A stretch of DNA of 64,000 nucleotides from Isoetes taiwanensis (Eukaryota; Streptophyta; Lycopodiopsida; Isoetales; Isoetaceae), in contig JAJEKV010000018.1 of assembly GCA_021234155.1 (NCBI GenBank), positions 20,383,252-20,447,251 of the forward strand, written 5' to 3'. A program made the position numbers and the translations under genes. The stretch's first letter is position 1; each line of letters begins with the position of its first letter. Below are positions 21,114 through 33,575 of the stretch, one piece after another. The notes below the pieces were generated by a model. It worked only from the letters and a program-made list of their open reading frames with translations. It was not told the DNA's origin and did no database searches.

Positions 21114-23238
21114 GATTTCTCCCTTGTCCTTGTTCTCCGAAGGGCCGTTTTTGCGGCGGTCCCTCCCCCTAGTTCCCCCAGGTGGGCTGGGGCTAGGGCT
21201 GGGACTGGGGCTGGGGAATGTCTCCCTCCAAATGGGGGTCTGTGCAAGGGGCTACAGAAGCGGCCATAAGGTTGTATGGTATGGAAGGGGATTAGAAAGC
21301 TAAAGGGCTATTAAGAATTGAGAAATAGAGAACAAGTATCACGCGGGTTTTGCAATACAAATTGAGAAAATGCAACAAAACAACACTGATATAAAAATAA
21401 GGATCTTTGAAGAATCAATAAGAATACATGAAAAGGCTTCGAAAGGAGTTGAGACAACGAGAAATGCCTGAACTTGTCTAAAAATCTAAGTCTAATCTCC
21501 TAGTATATATAGTATAATAGTCCCCGCCCAAAATAGCAAAGGATCTTCCATATGAAGATCTTCGGTACCTAATCCCATGATCTCTGCCATGACTCGTGGG
21601 GTCATTATTGCCATAATGAGTGGCACAGACAGTTGGCGGACCATGGATTCCTTATGCAATGGAGTCACGTGGCCTCTTCTTCTTGGTTGGCGTGACCTTA
21701 GCTGCTGACGTGAATGCCTGACCTTTGCTCCACCTTTGCTCTTTGGCTCTTTTCGGTACCCTAGGAATAGTCTCGTGCTTTGGGGCACGGGAGTAAACAG
21801 TCTCCACTACAAAAATCCATTCCATAAGAAACTAGAGTCACTGCCAATCAGAAAGCATATGAACTCAATTACCTGAAGCTGACAGGGGTGTAAAAAAACC
21901 AGCATCCGCTACCGTTCAACTGGCATTAGAAAATGGAGAATCTGGGATAAAATTTGAGAATTGATCATATATACGCTGCCTGGCTCCTTGCTTGCTGCCT
22001 CTGAGGAAAATTTTGAAGGCAATAGGATGAATAAGGACGTGTTGATATCTCTAAAATGAGATTGAGTGGCCCTGCAGTCAGTGTGCCTGCTAGTCAGTGC
22101 GTAATAACTTATAAAATGGATACTAAACACCCACAACAAATAGGATTCGATGCATTCGGCATTAGTGCAGAAGTCCTCATAAGATAAATCACTCGAAATT
22201 GTGGCAAAACAACTTGGCATCTGCTTCACATATGTGAAACTCAGCATCTGATGCGACCTTGCATATTTTTAGAATAGGGCTCATCACTACGACTGGATAG
22301 CTGAGTGAATTGTTATTGTTGCCACATTATATACCCCCTTGGTAACCGAAGACGGAATCAAAGAAACTATTCGAGGGGACATCACATCACTTAAACTTGT
22401 TTCCAGTGCTCCTCAGGTGTCTGGCCTGGTATTGCTGGTAGTGGTGGACGGGTCTGGCTTGCTACTAGGTTAGAATACCTGCCATGTGCTTACTGGACCA
22501 CGTTAGTTGCGCGGATCTTTACTCGTGCCTATCTTTTCACTGTATATCTGTCAACTTTAGCCGTATCAGATATGCATACGGGTGTTGTCTGTATGTACTC
22601 TTTCAAGAGAAGTCTACCTGCCATGTTGCAGCGGGGATGACTGTGTATCAGTGTATCAGTGTCATCAACATGCATGGCTATGGGATAGGTTAAGGAGGTG
22701 CAGGGCTCGTCTGGCTCTTCTATTACTGGAGTTGCCTAAGAAAATCAACTTGTGGGGCTATAAATATACAAAGTTCTTACTTGCAAAAATGTGTCATATC
22801 TCTTCCACATGGCATCAATGATAATCGAGAATGCTTTCCACTTTCCTTGACGTAGTAGATAGGGGATGATGCAGAGCAACGAATTGGCTTTGTTATGGCT
22901 AGGTTAAGAGATCAACGAAAACTTAGGACGAATAACCCAAAGCCATGAAATCCCAAAATTCGAAGTCATAGCAAATTAATTTTCTGCAAGTTTTGGATAA
23001 TCAGAGTTTTTTCTGGCCTCCAAACTCTTTAAAATCTTAGAAATCGAGCGAAAAAAAAAATCCAACTAAGTTTTTGGCCAAATCTGAAAATCCCAAATAA
23101 ACAATATTGAAATGTTGACTTGATCCGCCATTGATCGACCCATGCCGTTTGTTGGACGATCAACGGAAGTCGAGAAAAACTCACTAGAGTAAACATGGAC
23201 CATAGACCAAAGATCTTACCTAACAACTAGGAACGTGT
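21114..23238. other. Spacer, no gene recognised
   Basis: There is a short (GGGGCTAGGGCTGGGACTGG)-type G-rich tandem near 21185-21215. Otherwise the sequence is AT-rich and unassigned. The last 350 bases before 23239 have the long non-coding character seen before Helitron 3' ends. Confidence 0.4.
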
Positions 23239-23264
23239 GCCCGGCGATGCCGGGCATTATCTGT
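23239..23264 (+). terminator. Possible Helitron 3' end (degenerate)
   Basis: GCCCGGC-GAT-GCCGGGC is a perfect 7-bp stem with a 3-base loop, followed by ATTATCTGT. It parallels the end of the 3896-11018 Helitron (GCCCAGC-AAC-GCTGGGC then ATCATTACTAG), but the last four bases are CTGT rather than CTRR, and no matching 5' terminus was identified. Confidence 0.45.
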
Positions 23265-26200
23265 GGACATGTGAAATGGGTAGCATGAGTTGTAGCAGAC
23301 TAAGACATTGAAGATGTAATTGAATCCATAGCTTGATAATTGATCGATACATCTCTATCTACCTAGCTATTTTAGGATCTACATACTTTCACAGTTAGCT
23401 AAACAATCTCTAGTAGAGCTTGAAAGATCTATCCTAGTTTACAAAATCATACCATCGAGTGTATAGTTGAAAAGAAACATGAAGCCATGCTTACCTTGCA
23501 CCAAAATATAGAAAAATAATTAAGTAGAATAGAATGTTCTGGGACATTAATCTAGGCAAAAAAATGTAGAACAATGTGTTGTCCAAAATCATTTTAAAAT
23601 ACACCTTATAAATTATCCAGTTTGTGCCTCTCAAAATGTTGGCAACAGTTATACCCTCCGTTTGTCCCATCCAGATGATAGGGCTAATATAGACCTGGTA
23701 AGCAGATTATGCAGAAACAACTATTCATCCACAGAGAGAGCATGGGCAAAAATTTTGCCACGGCAGGAGAATGTAGTAAACTATATCTCTGAAGGCACGG
23801 TCATCTGTAGAGTTGCAGAGTCCAGCTGAGCTACCATCTTTGCTGCATTCTAAGGCAACACTTCTTTAGCTTCTTTAGCTAATCTTTTCTGTCATGTATT
23901 TCTGAAACTCCAATATCACACATTGAACCTTGTTGACAAAGTATAAACTTGTCAGAACAGAAACCATACAGATATTTCTAATGCCGTGGGTAAGAGCATG
24001 TGCACTGAACTTGAGGACGAATCTAGCAACTCCAAGACATGTATGTCTCTAAGATTAACTTTGTAATACAATATGCTAATGGAACATGGCAAAGTATAAC
24101 TTGGGGAAAAGGGGGCCAAGCATATGCAAGGCAATAGGAATTATATGGTATAAGGAACAATTTACATGAGACAAACATTGCAAGAAATGCTCAGTACTTT
24201 TAGATAAATAAATTGAAAATTTTGTTATTAGCTTTGAGTAGGCTTTTGTATGCATTATGCAAAGAAATGACTGGCTTTAAAGATACTGCAAGGTCAGAAT
24301 CCTTGTTCATCGAAACAAATAAGTGACAATTCTCAAAAATGCATTCAGGAAAGCTGAAAAATGAGAGGAGGCAATTGTTACATTTTAGGAAAGCATAAAG
24401 TATGCTGAGTCATTGGAAGTTTCACCATTGCAAACTAATTGCGAGCTTGCTATAGCAATCTTCCAAAAGATATTGAGTAACGCAAATGAGATGAGCTGCC
24501 AGCAGAACTCCCTTGGTACTTGATGTCATCCTAAACTATGCAAGAGCATAGAGAAATAAATGCATGCAATAAAGTGCACCGTATTAAGCAGAAGAAATAG
24601 ATCATTTACCTGTTCAAAATTATGCAAGACAAAGAGAATCAGTTTGTAGTCCTCCTTTCAACCATACGCACATAAGCCATAAGCCTTGGTTGGAACTTGC
24701 TTCAAAACCTCTTTATCTTCTTAGATGGTGAAGTTAATGAGAACTTGAATTTGATGTCAGAATCTGAAGGATCTAATGCTCCAAGACAATCCTTGAGTTT
24801 GGAACATAATGAAAAATCAGTAAAAAGAAATAGAGATTACCTAAAAATATTTCATATTTCAAGTCCACCTGTACCATCTAGGATTGCTGGATATCTAAAA
24901 TTCATTTTCCCTCCACACAAAATTGTGTATGTACTCCTGGCAATAGTTTCTATAGAAGAACTTGGCAATAGCTTCTGTAGAAGATTTGTTATCGTACAGA
25001 TGGCATAAGTAAACAGCAATGGTGATAACAGATTATCACTGACCTTAGGAATACATAAAAAGACCATGCACATGCTTCTGCTACTTACATTGCATAGAGT
25101 TGAGGACAACAACTATTTTGCAGCTAATACCATGAATTATGCATCCTTGTATTCTCGTGCAACGAAGAGTCTATCTGCAAAAAAGGGTTAGTCAAACAAC
25201 GCATAAAGAAAAACGTTGAAATCTGTGGCAAAATCAAGAGCCATCATTACATTTGTTGCAGCAGACCAAGAAATCTGAAAGGTATGGCTGCATACAGTCA
25301 TTCTATAGTGTTCTTTTTGAGGTCAATAGCTCAGTTTCAGCATCTCCATCTGTATTATTGAAGCTTAATCAAGTTATCCAGTAGAGTACGCCTCAACAGT
25401 TCAATCTGTAGCAGAACACTTTCTAGTATGCCTTCTTTGCTATTGCCCTGGAAAAGTAGCACAAATTACCTGCGGCAGCAACACCGTATCCGACATTCAA
25501 AATTTCGCCATTACTATCTTTAGCATGCCCGGACCCATTCTGTAACTCAGCTCGCCAATAGGGCATCATTTCATCTGGAAATAGCAAGCTTACAGTAGGC
25601 TAGCACCATAGCCCCCGCCATAGGAAGAAAGGAGAAAAACTACCACATTGGACCTCCCATGCCTGAAGAGATTGCCAGGCATAAAAGCATTTTTGCTCTC
25701 GCTTCCAAATGTTAGATATCTCTCCATTCAAATAGTTAATCTAGCAGCGCATGGCTCTCATGCACTTCAGAGAAACCTGTAGTAAAGAAGCACAAATGCT
25801 GATGTAAAACTATCTTACCATTTAGAATCACAGAAAACATGCAAGAAGAAGCAAAGACATTCTAAATTATTCAAATTTACTTACCTTAATGTCCTATTGT
25901 AGTCCTATGCAAGAAGTACAGAGCTCTTGCATTTTCTAATATACAGGGTATTATGCACTTGCTGTTTTTTCTTCGTTCTTTTGGACACCACCTCCACTCC
26001 AAGCATGCACTAACGGATCAAATAGGGCATTAATGACTGACCATAAGGAAAAAATCACTACATGCAGAATGCCAAGTAACTATTTCTGGAAAAATAAGCT
26101 TATGCAATCACTAACGTCATGAAATCAGATGAATTTGAATCAACAATTAAAATGCAAGACAATGTTGTAAAGAATCACTTACGTCTCTCTTGTTTCCTTC

Positions 26201-26860
26201 CACAATTATCTCCTTGTCTATTTACCTGCATAAACACATCCGTTACCACACTATTTATCATCATCTTATACACATAGCAATATAAAGCAGCAAATTTAAC
26301 ATCAGTCTAAGGTTATTATGCTGCCTGAACTTCATTTCTCAGCCTTATGTTGCTAGAAATAAGGAGTAGAGATTAACCCGAAAGAATCTGAAATAATTTG
26401 AAATTCTAACCTTGTTATGCACAGCCAGCTTACCATAGAGCAGCAGCAAAAACTTACATGTAGTATCTCTATCCTTGGCATAACCCTGCTCATTTTCCTT
26501 AGAATAACCAGTCATATCTTTCCCTATTTTAGCTTTGTACTAAGTCTAGTTATTATTTCAACAGTACAATAACTGAGGAATCAATTACCTGCCATGCACA
26601 ATGGAGTTGGTCGCAGTGGAGGAGCTAAATCCAAAGCTCTCTGATGTGAGCACTTAAGGGCTAGTAGTTTGTGTCACCACCTGCATGAGCAATGCAAAAT
26701 CAGTGGAAAATAAAGCAAAGATTCTAGGTTTATTGTTTGTGCAGGCCTGCCTACAATCAGCAAGACATGCGAACTTCTTTAGACTCTTAAAGCAAAATAA
26801 TAAGAAGAATGCATGACAAAGCTACTAAGAATCATAGAGAAGATAGAGAAGGCCTCCAAT
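23265..26860. other. Long AT-rich spacer, no gene recognised
   Basis: No frame over about 105 codons and no familiar motif on either strand. One frame (24697-25008) is open but carries no recognisable domain and lacks support. This could be intron or untranslated host sequence. Confidence 0.4.
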
Positions 26861-27124
26861 CTGGCCATGTACCTGCTTCAACTCAGAAAAAAACACCTAC
26901 CTAATCACTCAAAATGCAGCAATGGGGATGAGCAGCAAGCCTCCAAGCTGGCGCCCAGTTCGTTGCTCCAACCTGCGAAAAAAATCAGACTTCTGGCCAT
27001 GTACCTACTTCAACTCAGAAAAAAACACCTACCTAATCACTCAAAATGCAGCAATGGGGATGAGCAGCAAGCCTCCAAGCTGGCGCCCACTTCGTTGCTC
27101 CAACCTGCGAAAAAAATCAGACTG
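26861..27124. repeat. 132-bp tandem duplication, two copies
   Basis: Units 26861-26992 and 26993-27124 differ at about three visible positions (for example CCAGTTCG versus CCACTTCG, ACCTGC versus ACCTAC). The period is a multiple of three, so a 105-codon frame spans both, but I see no protein family in it. Confidence 0.9.
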
Positions 27125-27593
27125 CATTAAGTCAGATCTGAGAAAAAGAAATAACAAACTCATTTTTTATGCAAGAGAATGGCCCAGCAACCGTGATATC
27201 AATGAATGGCCCAGCAACCGTGATCAGCAGCAAGGCTCCAAACCAACGCCCAGCTCCTTCCTCGGCTACAGAGATACGAAATGTTGGAACCTCGATGAAA
27301 CCTGAGAAAAGAGAAATAAGAAAGAAGATTTTTTATGCAGGATCGATCCACCTGCAGCAGCTGCACTCACCTTAAGCATCTGATGGAGCTTAGTGCGCCC
27401 TTGAACCGGTCGAGGATCTGCTTGAGGCGCAACAGAAACGAAAGGAGAAATTTTTTGTGGAAAACCAGCCCACCGAAATGCTCCTTCTCTCCAAGTTTCG
27501 TCATTGAATGCTGGCGGGCATGTTCAAAATGAAAACATTAATTTCCTCAACTGGATCTCCCGCAGGGGGAAGTTAGATGCTGGAGGGGGGGCT

Positions 27594-27629
27594 GGGAACG
27601 CCGCATGCGGCGTTACATGCGGCGTTCCC
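27594..27629. repeat. Overlapping GC-rich palindromes
   Basis: Arms GGGAACGCCGCATG and CATGCGGCGTTCCC flank an 8-base loop, and a second perfect palindrome AACGCCGCATGCGGCGTT lies inside the left half. It stands out in an AT-rich context. Confidence 0.75.
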
Positions 27630-28456
27630 TTGGCACAAAGTCCAAAGCCCTACCAAAATAAGAAAGAAGATATGATAAATAGGAAGTGGGCCATTTGTCA
27701 CTTTTTGTACTTTTGTTAAACTTTATGAATAGAACAACAAACAAAAATTGTAGTTCCTTAAATCTTTGTCCTTGAGCAAGTGGAAGGTGCATGCTAACTT
27801 TTTCTTTGTTTGCTTGATGTCATGCAAGGAAAACTGGGATGCATTAATTGCCCATCCTAGCTCACATCACACAATACAAGTCTCAGAGGACTATTAATGA
27901 CAAAGCATGTAGGTCTTGCCAACTTAATCTCATGTTCAATACAAGAGTTGAATTCGTCCATGTCCTCTAAGGTATTATGATGGCATGGACTAAGTCCCAA
28001 AAAAAATTAGGAAGCCTTCAACAAAGAGGACAAAAAGAGAGGCCACATTGAATTACTTCATAAATCAAGGCCAGCAAGCCTACTTGTGCCAAATCAACTG
28101 GTGTGCTGGGCAGTTGAAATTAGGAGGATTCTTGGACACTAAAAGGCCGTTCTTATTTGTTTGTTTGGGTCCCATAGGCTAGCTGTTCTTTGTTTGTTTA
28201 AGTCCGATAGATTGTTTTGTGTCCATAGACAATAAAAGCTAATTTAATTTATTTATTGAAAATCTAGACATTTCCGAGAAATGCAGATGAGAATCGAGTA
28301 CTGTGGAATTTAGGGATAATTGTGGAAATGTTGTTTTTAGTACGTGGACTTGGCCTTCCCGTTTCTCGTGAAGTATATGTATAAGCGTATGTGTAGAGGC
28401 GTATATGTACGGAACGGAATGTAGGTATATGTGGGATAATAGAGAGCAAATAATGA
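27630..28456 (+). other. Presumed upstream region of the lectin receptor kinase
   Basis: No coding frame is supported. A run of TATGTGTAGAGGCGTATATG near 28388-28408 and AT-rich words make a promoter plausible, but no TATA box can be singled out. Confidence 0.35.
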
Positions 28457-29397
28457 ATGGGCTGGGATATGGCTTGCTCGTCCATAGTTCATCTCCTGCT
28501 CCTCTTCGTCGTATGCACGGCCACTGCCAATTTTACATTCATTCGCTTCAACAGAGATACCAAAGACTTGGTGCTTCTTGGGGATGCAATGGGCTACACA
28601 GATTCTGTGGATCTTACCATCAAAAGGACAGCATACAGCCAAGGCAAAGTTTATTACAATGAGCCCTTCAGATTTAGGAATGCAAAATCCTTCTCTACGT
28701 CCTTCACCTTCCAGATTACTCCGCTAACTAGTGCTTGCCCAGGCGATGGCATCACTTTCTTTCTGCCAATGTCCAAGGGAAACCTGCTGGGCCTAGAGGG
28801 AAATGCCACTAACCCTTTTCTTGCAGTGGAGTTTCACACTTTGAACATGAGCTCTGGAACAGGCAATTCGTGTCAACGAGGGGATTCTAATTCTACCATG
28901 TCTGCCCACGTTGGCCTTAATTTAAATAATATGACTTCTGTCAAGTATAGCTGCTATCCGCCTCTTGCAAATGGAAAGCAGCATGCATGGATCGACTATG
29001 ATACGCAAACTCGAAGTCTCCAAGTCAGAGTGACCACCCAAAAAAATTCACGTCCTTCTACAGCTCTTGTTTATGCTACTGTAGATCTGGACAAATTCTT
29101 CAGCCATAGTGATGAACTGTTTGTAGGGTTGTCTGCTGCAGCCGGTGAGGCAGGAGAATTACATCAAGTTTATTTTTGGAGTTTCAATATTACCCAACTT
29201 GATTCTTGGTCTCCTCCATCTCCATTTCCTCCATCTCCTCCATCTCCGTCTGCTCCATCTTCATATTACTCTTCATCTCTATCCACAAGTATGAGTTTCA
29301 ATACCCAACTTTATTCTTGGTCTGCTCCATCTCCATCTTCTGGAGATTACACCCCATCTCCATCTTCAGATCCATCCAGAAGTACTCGATTTCTTAC

Positions 29398-29561
29398 CCA
29401 ACTTTATAATGGGTCTGCTCCATCTCCTTAACACACTGCCCCTCAAGTTTATAGTGATCCAACGGTTCAGATCAATCTTGAAGCTATAACACCTTACTCC
29501 ATAACACCCTAGGATGTTTCTTTTTGACCCCAAAACTCTATAATGGGTCTGCTCCATCTCC
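29398..29561 (+). repeat. Duplicated stalk segment that breaks the lectin kinase frame
   Basis: CTATAATGGGTCTGCTCCAT occurs at about 29404 and again at about 29538, 134 bases apart. The intervening material carries several stops. 134 is not a multiple of three, so the downstream kinase lies in a different frame from the lectin domain. An intron is possible, but no convincing GT/AG pair was found. Confidence 0.6.
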
Positions 29562-30029
29562 ATCTCCATCTTCCCTCGCCATTTTGATGGCCCTCAAATT
29601 TTTTTTTTCAAGAACACCCCCTATCCCATCTCCATCTTCTTGGCATGTCATCCCATCCAGAAGTACTCGATCTTCTACCACTCTGATCGTTGTAATTGTC
29701 GTTGTAATTGTGGTTGTTATAGCTAGCCTTATAGCTGCCTTTATGTGCTTCAAGAGGTGGAAAACACAACAAAAAAAGCTGCTGCCACAAATCTCTGAAA
29801 TGGAAATTTCACTTCAAAGAAGATATAGCTATGCAGATCTGAGCATCGCCACCAAACGATTTAGCGAGGAGCAGCTACTTGGAAAGGGGGGATGTGGACA
29901 AGTTTACAAAGGAACGTTGCCAAGTGACAAATCCATGGTAGCTGTTAAAGTCATGTCTGCAGTCGAAGGACTGGACCAATTCCTAGCAGAACTCTCAGTG
30001 ATAGGGCTTCTGAGGCACAAGAATTTAGT

Positions 30030-30038
30030 GAGCTTGAA
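30030..30038 (+). repeat. MULE target-site duplication, left
   Basis: GAGCTTGAA directly precedes the MULE terminus GGAACTCCG. The identical nine bases follow the right terminus at 42860-42868. Nine base pairs is the usual MULE target duplication. Confidence 0.93.
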
Positions 30039-30274
30039 GGAACTCCGTATATCTCAAGCGGGATCTGGTTAATGTGGCCAGAAATCCCGATATCCACCAC
30101 CGCATCGCCATGCACTCCATCCATCCGATTGATGGGCATGGGTTCTCGCCGCCATGCCCCATTCATGGGGCAGCCGGATGCCATGCGAGAGCAGCCATGC
30201 GGGATATCCCATGCTACTTCCCATGCCATGCCAAATCCGCATTAACTGCAACCTGCCAACCGTACCTGCAGAAG
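30039..30274 (+). repeat. MULE left terminal inverted repeat
   Basis: It begins GGAACTCCGTATATCTCAAG, contains GGTTAATGTGGCCA at 30067, and ends ...CTGCAGAAG. The reverse complement is at 42624-42859 with about seven substitutions over 236 bases. Confidence 0.93.
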
Positions 30275-30623
30275 GGACTTCAATCATTTGTTCCTGTACC
30301 TGAAATGGATAGTTCGGAGCAAGATCGTTCTCCCGCTTCAGCTTCAGACAGTGAAATGCCTTGCTCTCGAAGAAATTCCATTTGGATGAGAATTTCAGAA
30401 ATCCCTTTCCACCCATTCCCCTTCCGGATCCTTCCCCTTCGTCGGGTTGAATTCGTCGGGTTGTAGGAGATCGATCCGGAGGTAGAGAGGGTAAGCTTTC
30501 AATTGTTGGCTTCTCAATTATTTTCGGAAAGGAAAACTCTGTAAGCAGCAAATCGAATTTCAGATCCTCCCCATTCAAGATCCTCCCCCAGGCCCGTTTT
30601 CAAGGAAGGATTTGATATGGGAA

Positions 30624-33251
30624 ATGGAAAATCACCACACAGTCCCAAATGGTGGCTCTGTTGCTGTTCCTTGCTGCTATATTCCAACTAATAGAGTTTC
30701 AGACTTCATCAATGGGGAGCAGAATTATCCAGGGTTCAATACTACATTTTATAAGCAATGGTCTCGGTCAAGAGAGAGTGGACAGGCAAAGAAGCGCGTC
30801 GACGAGCAAGCCTATCTCAAGATCGTGAGGTAAGTTGTCGGTTAATGTGGCCATAACCCAATCTCTTAATTTTCGCGTGGGGTGGTAGTGGTGGTTGGTC
30901 TACGTGGCCTTTGGTGGTGGTTAATGTGGCTTTAGTTAGTAGTGGTTGTTAATGTGGACTTACTTAATGTGGCCATATTATGCAAGTTAGTTAATGGCTT
31001 GTTAGTGCATATATGTTTGAATGTTTCACACAGTAATTGAACTTTGGTTTTTTTGTTTTAGCTACCACTGTGGCTATGGTCCAAAAGATCTCCGTAAGCA
31101 ACCTCGTGAAGTAAAGCACAAGACAACCAAAGCTATGGTTGCCGAAGCAAAGAGGATAGACCCATCATACTCAAAGAGACAGAGGGGTATGAGCATCAAG
31201 AGAGGGTGTAGGTGCCATTTCACCACGAAGCAATTGTATTTGAAACCCGAATGCACCAAAATAAGCTTTCATGAGATGGAACACATTGATGTGGAAGGCA
31301 AAGTATGTCATGGTGTTAATGACCCTCAATGTGCCAAGACCGGGGCCGGCAGTAGCTCTTTGGTTATCAAAAGAGAAGAAAGATTGGGCCAGGAATCAGT
31401 TGATACAGAATCACACCCCACAGGAGGTATACAGGCAGCATGAAGAGCAATGGGCTCTAAAGAAGAGGATTGATCCAAATAATGTGAAGAATAGAGATCA
31501 ATTCCTATCTCTACAATTTGTCTAGGAAGATAGCATTGGACACTTGGATGTTACATGAAGACGTTGGTTTGAGTGTAAGGATGTGGGTAGAATTGCACCC
31601 TGAATCAGTGTTCTTGTACCAAGAAGGTAGGGATAATCACTCCCTTTCAAATGAAGATTCTCTTGGAACATGGCAAGAACAATGCTGTAGCAATGGACTC
31701 AACTTTCAAGACAAACGACCATTGCTATAGCCTGTACACCTTGCTAGTATACGATGACCATGGAAATGGTGTACCCGTTGCTTGGGTTCTCTCGTCTAGC
31801 CAGGCAGAAGAGGACATCCGACCTTGGCTCTTTGCATTGAAGAATCACATCCATGGTGTGGATCCCACTTGGCAACCCTCTTGTTTTATTGTTGATGATG
31901 CCAAAGCAGAGATTAATGCATTGGAAAAGGTTTGGCCTAATTCTAGAATACAATTGTGCATTTGGCATGTGAGGAGAAATTGGATGAAAATGCTCTTGAA
32001 GCATGTGAAGAACAAGAAGGTTAGAGGGGAGATGTTTAAGGACCTTGGCCACATAATGTATAACACACATGTGGAAGCGGATGGAAGATTTGGTAAGGAT
32101 TATGTGGAGGCTTGTGAGAGGGAAGCTTTGAGGCTATTGGATGAGTTCAAGGAGAAATACAAATCTTGGAAAAGGGTTGTTAAGTACATGAACAGGACTT
32201 GGACTAAGAACATCACGACTTGGATCATTGCTACAAGAATCTATCCTCATACCAACCAAGAGACAAATGCTGCTATAGAGGCTTATCACAACCAAATGAA
32301 GAGAAAGCTAGGGGTTTCGAAGCACGCCTTGAGAGGTAGGAGGATTGATTGGTTGATCTACATGCTCACTTGTAGATTGGAAACACACCTTCTTTATGAC
32401 AGGTTAAGAAGGATGAGGGTTTCAAAGTGAATAAGAGACAGGAGCACATAGTTGAGACAGCAATTATAGGGTTACGTGTCATTCCTGATGAGGCTGTTAG
32501 ATGGTTGAACTTCAAAGAAGGGAGGGCCGAAGTGTGGAGTCAAAATATGGATGCTTGGGATGAAAGCCGAGAGGCTGTGCCCTACCTTGTGGATGTCGCA
32601 CATGAGCATTGGTCATCTTGTGACTGCCCTTGGGGTATGAAAGGTAACATCTGCAAACACCAGGTCAAAGTGATCCAAATGATGGCCAAGTATAGTGAGG
32701 AGGACATTTTAAGGGTTTGTGGAACATTGCATGGTTCTCAAGCTGGCGGTTTGGAGAACTTGAGGGCATTTGGAGAGGCATACGATGATGATGGTTTTCT
32801 TGATAACAGGGCACCATCTAGTCCAGAGGATACTTGCACATTGGTGACCGGATTGGAGGATGACAATGGCGAGGAGAAGATTGTACCTGAGGATGGCATT
32901 GGTGAGGAGAAGATTTCCCCCACCACAAGAATTGAGAGTAGCATAAATGCGAGCATGGCCCGCATTAGGGAGACCATATCTAGTAGCCCACAAGTTGCTT
33001 TGGAGGCAGATTTCCTCCTACGGGAGCTTACTTTGAAGTTGGAGAGATTGACCACTTGCAAGTTAGACACTGTTGCTGCACCCAGTCTACCCATCGTGGA
33101 GGATTTCAATGGAAAAACATTGGTCGTGCCCCATTCGTGGAGTGTCCGAAGAGGCAAAAGAAGGTTGTTGGTTCTAGTGTGTTTTCGCGAGAGTGTGAAG
33201 GGCACCTTCAAGAGTGAAGGTTGTGGCCAAACAAACACATGTCTTTTATAA
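30624..33251 (+). pseudogene. MULE transposase (MURA/FAR1-type), frameshifted
   Basis: Exon 1 (30624-30829, MENHHTVPNGGS...) ends at a good donor AG/GTAAGT. Exon 2 begins after TTTTGTTTTAG at 31062 and keeps frame (IVSYHCGYGPKD). The DDE domain shows VAMDSTFKTND (first Asp, 31696), the second Asp in FIVDDAKAEI (31894-31899) with LCIWHVRRNW, and the Glu in ETNAAIEAYH (32278). A SWIM zinc finger CDCPWGMKGNICKH follows (32618-32660), then an acidic tail with a helix (ADFLLRELTLKLERL). Frameshifts lie near 31360, 31636 and 32412, with a stop at 31523. The transposase would bind the TIRs and cut the element out. The intron contains several GGTTAATGTGGCC motifs. Confidence 0.88.
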
Positions 33252-33366
33252 AGTTATGTGTCTTTTATAAATGCAATGTAGACACACCTTGCCCTAAGAA
33301 AAATAAAAGAAATTGCACATTTCGTTTTCTGTGTATTTAACATTGTTTAGTGTTTATTTAACACAC

Positions 33367-33575
33367 TGTTGGCCACATTAACCCATTTTGGTTAATGTGG
33401 CCACATTAACTCTTGGCCACATTAACCAAATTGGGTTAATGTGGCCACATGAAGTCTTGGCCACATTAACCCATTTTGGTTAATGTGGCCACATGAACTC
33501 TTGGCCACATTAACCAAATTGGGCTAATGTGGCCACATGAAGTCTTGGCCACATTTGGCCACATTAACCAAATTG
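33367..33575. repeat. Palindromic GGTTAATGTGGCCA array 1
   Basis: GGCCACATTAACC and GGTTAATGTGGCC alternate in opposite orientation about six times, separated by CATTTT, AAATTGG or CTCTT spacers. Each pair can fold into a hairpin. It lies just 3' of the transposase gene. Confidence 0.9.

Larger units (their letters stand above)
28457..30038 (+). pseudogene. L-type lectin receptor kinase, 5' part (lectin domain, TM, kinase N-lobe)
   Basis: The start MGWDMACSSIVHLLLLFVV begins a signal peptide. The legume-lectin domain follows: GKVYYNEPFRF, SFSTSFTFQI, GDGITFFLP, FLAVEFHT, AHVGLNLNNM, WIDYDTQTRSLQVRV, FVGLSAAAGE, YFWSFN. A Pro/Ser-rich stalk with repeated [23 protein letters not shown] units leads to a stop at 29431. 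After a 134-bp frame-breaking duplication the frame reopens (29535): stalk, one membrane helix ([20 protein letters not shown]), then the kinase start [31 protein letters not shown]. There it is cut by the MULE. In the usual VEFDT metal site the Asp is His. The family perceives ligands at the plasma membrane. Its other half is at 42860-43649. Confidence 0.85.

Noticed and set aside
24697-25008. 103-codon plus-strand frame
   Set aside because: No recognisable domain and the surrounding 3.5 kb is non-coding; listed only as part of the spacer.
30069-30578. 169-codon minus-strand frame at the MULE left end
   Set aside because: Its second half is the reverse of the terminal inverted repeat and the same reading occurs at the other TIR; not a gene.
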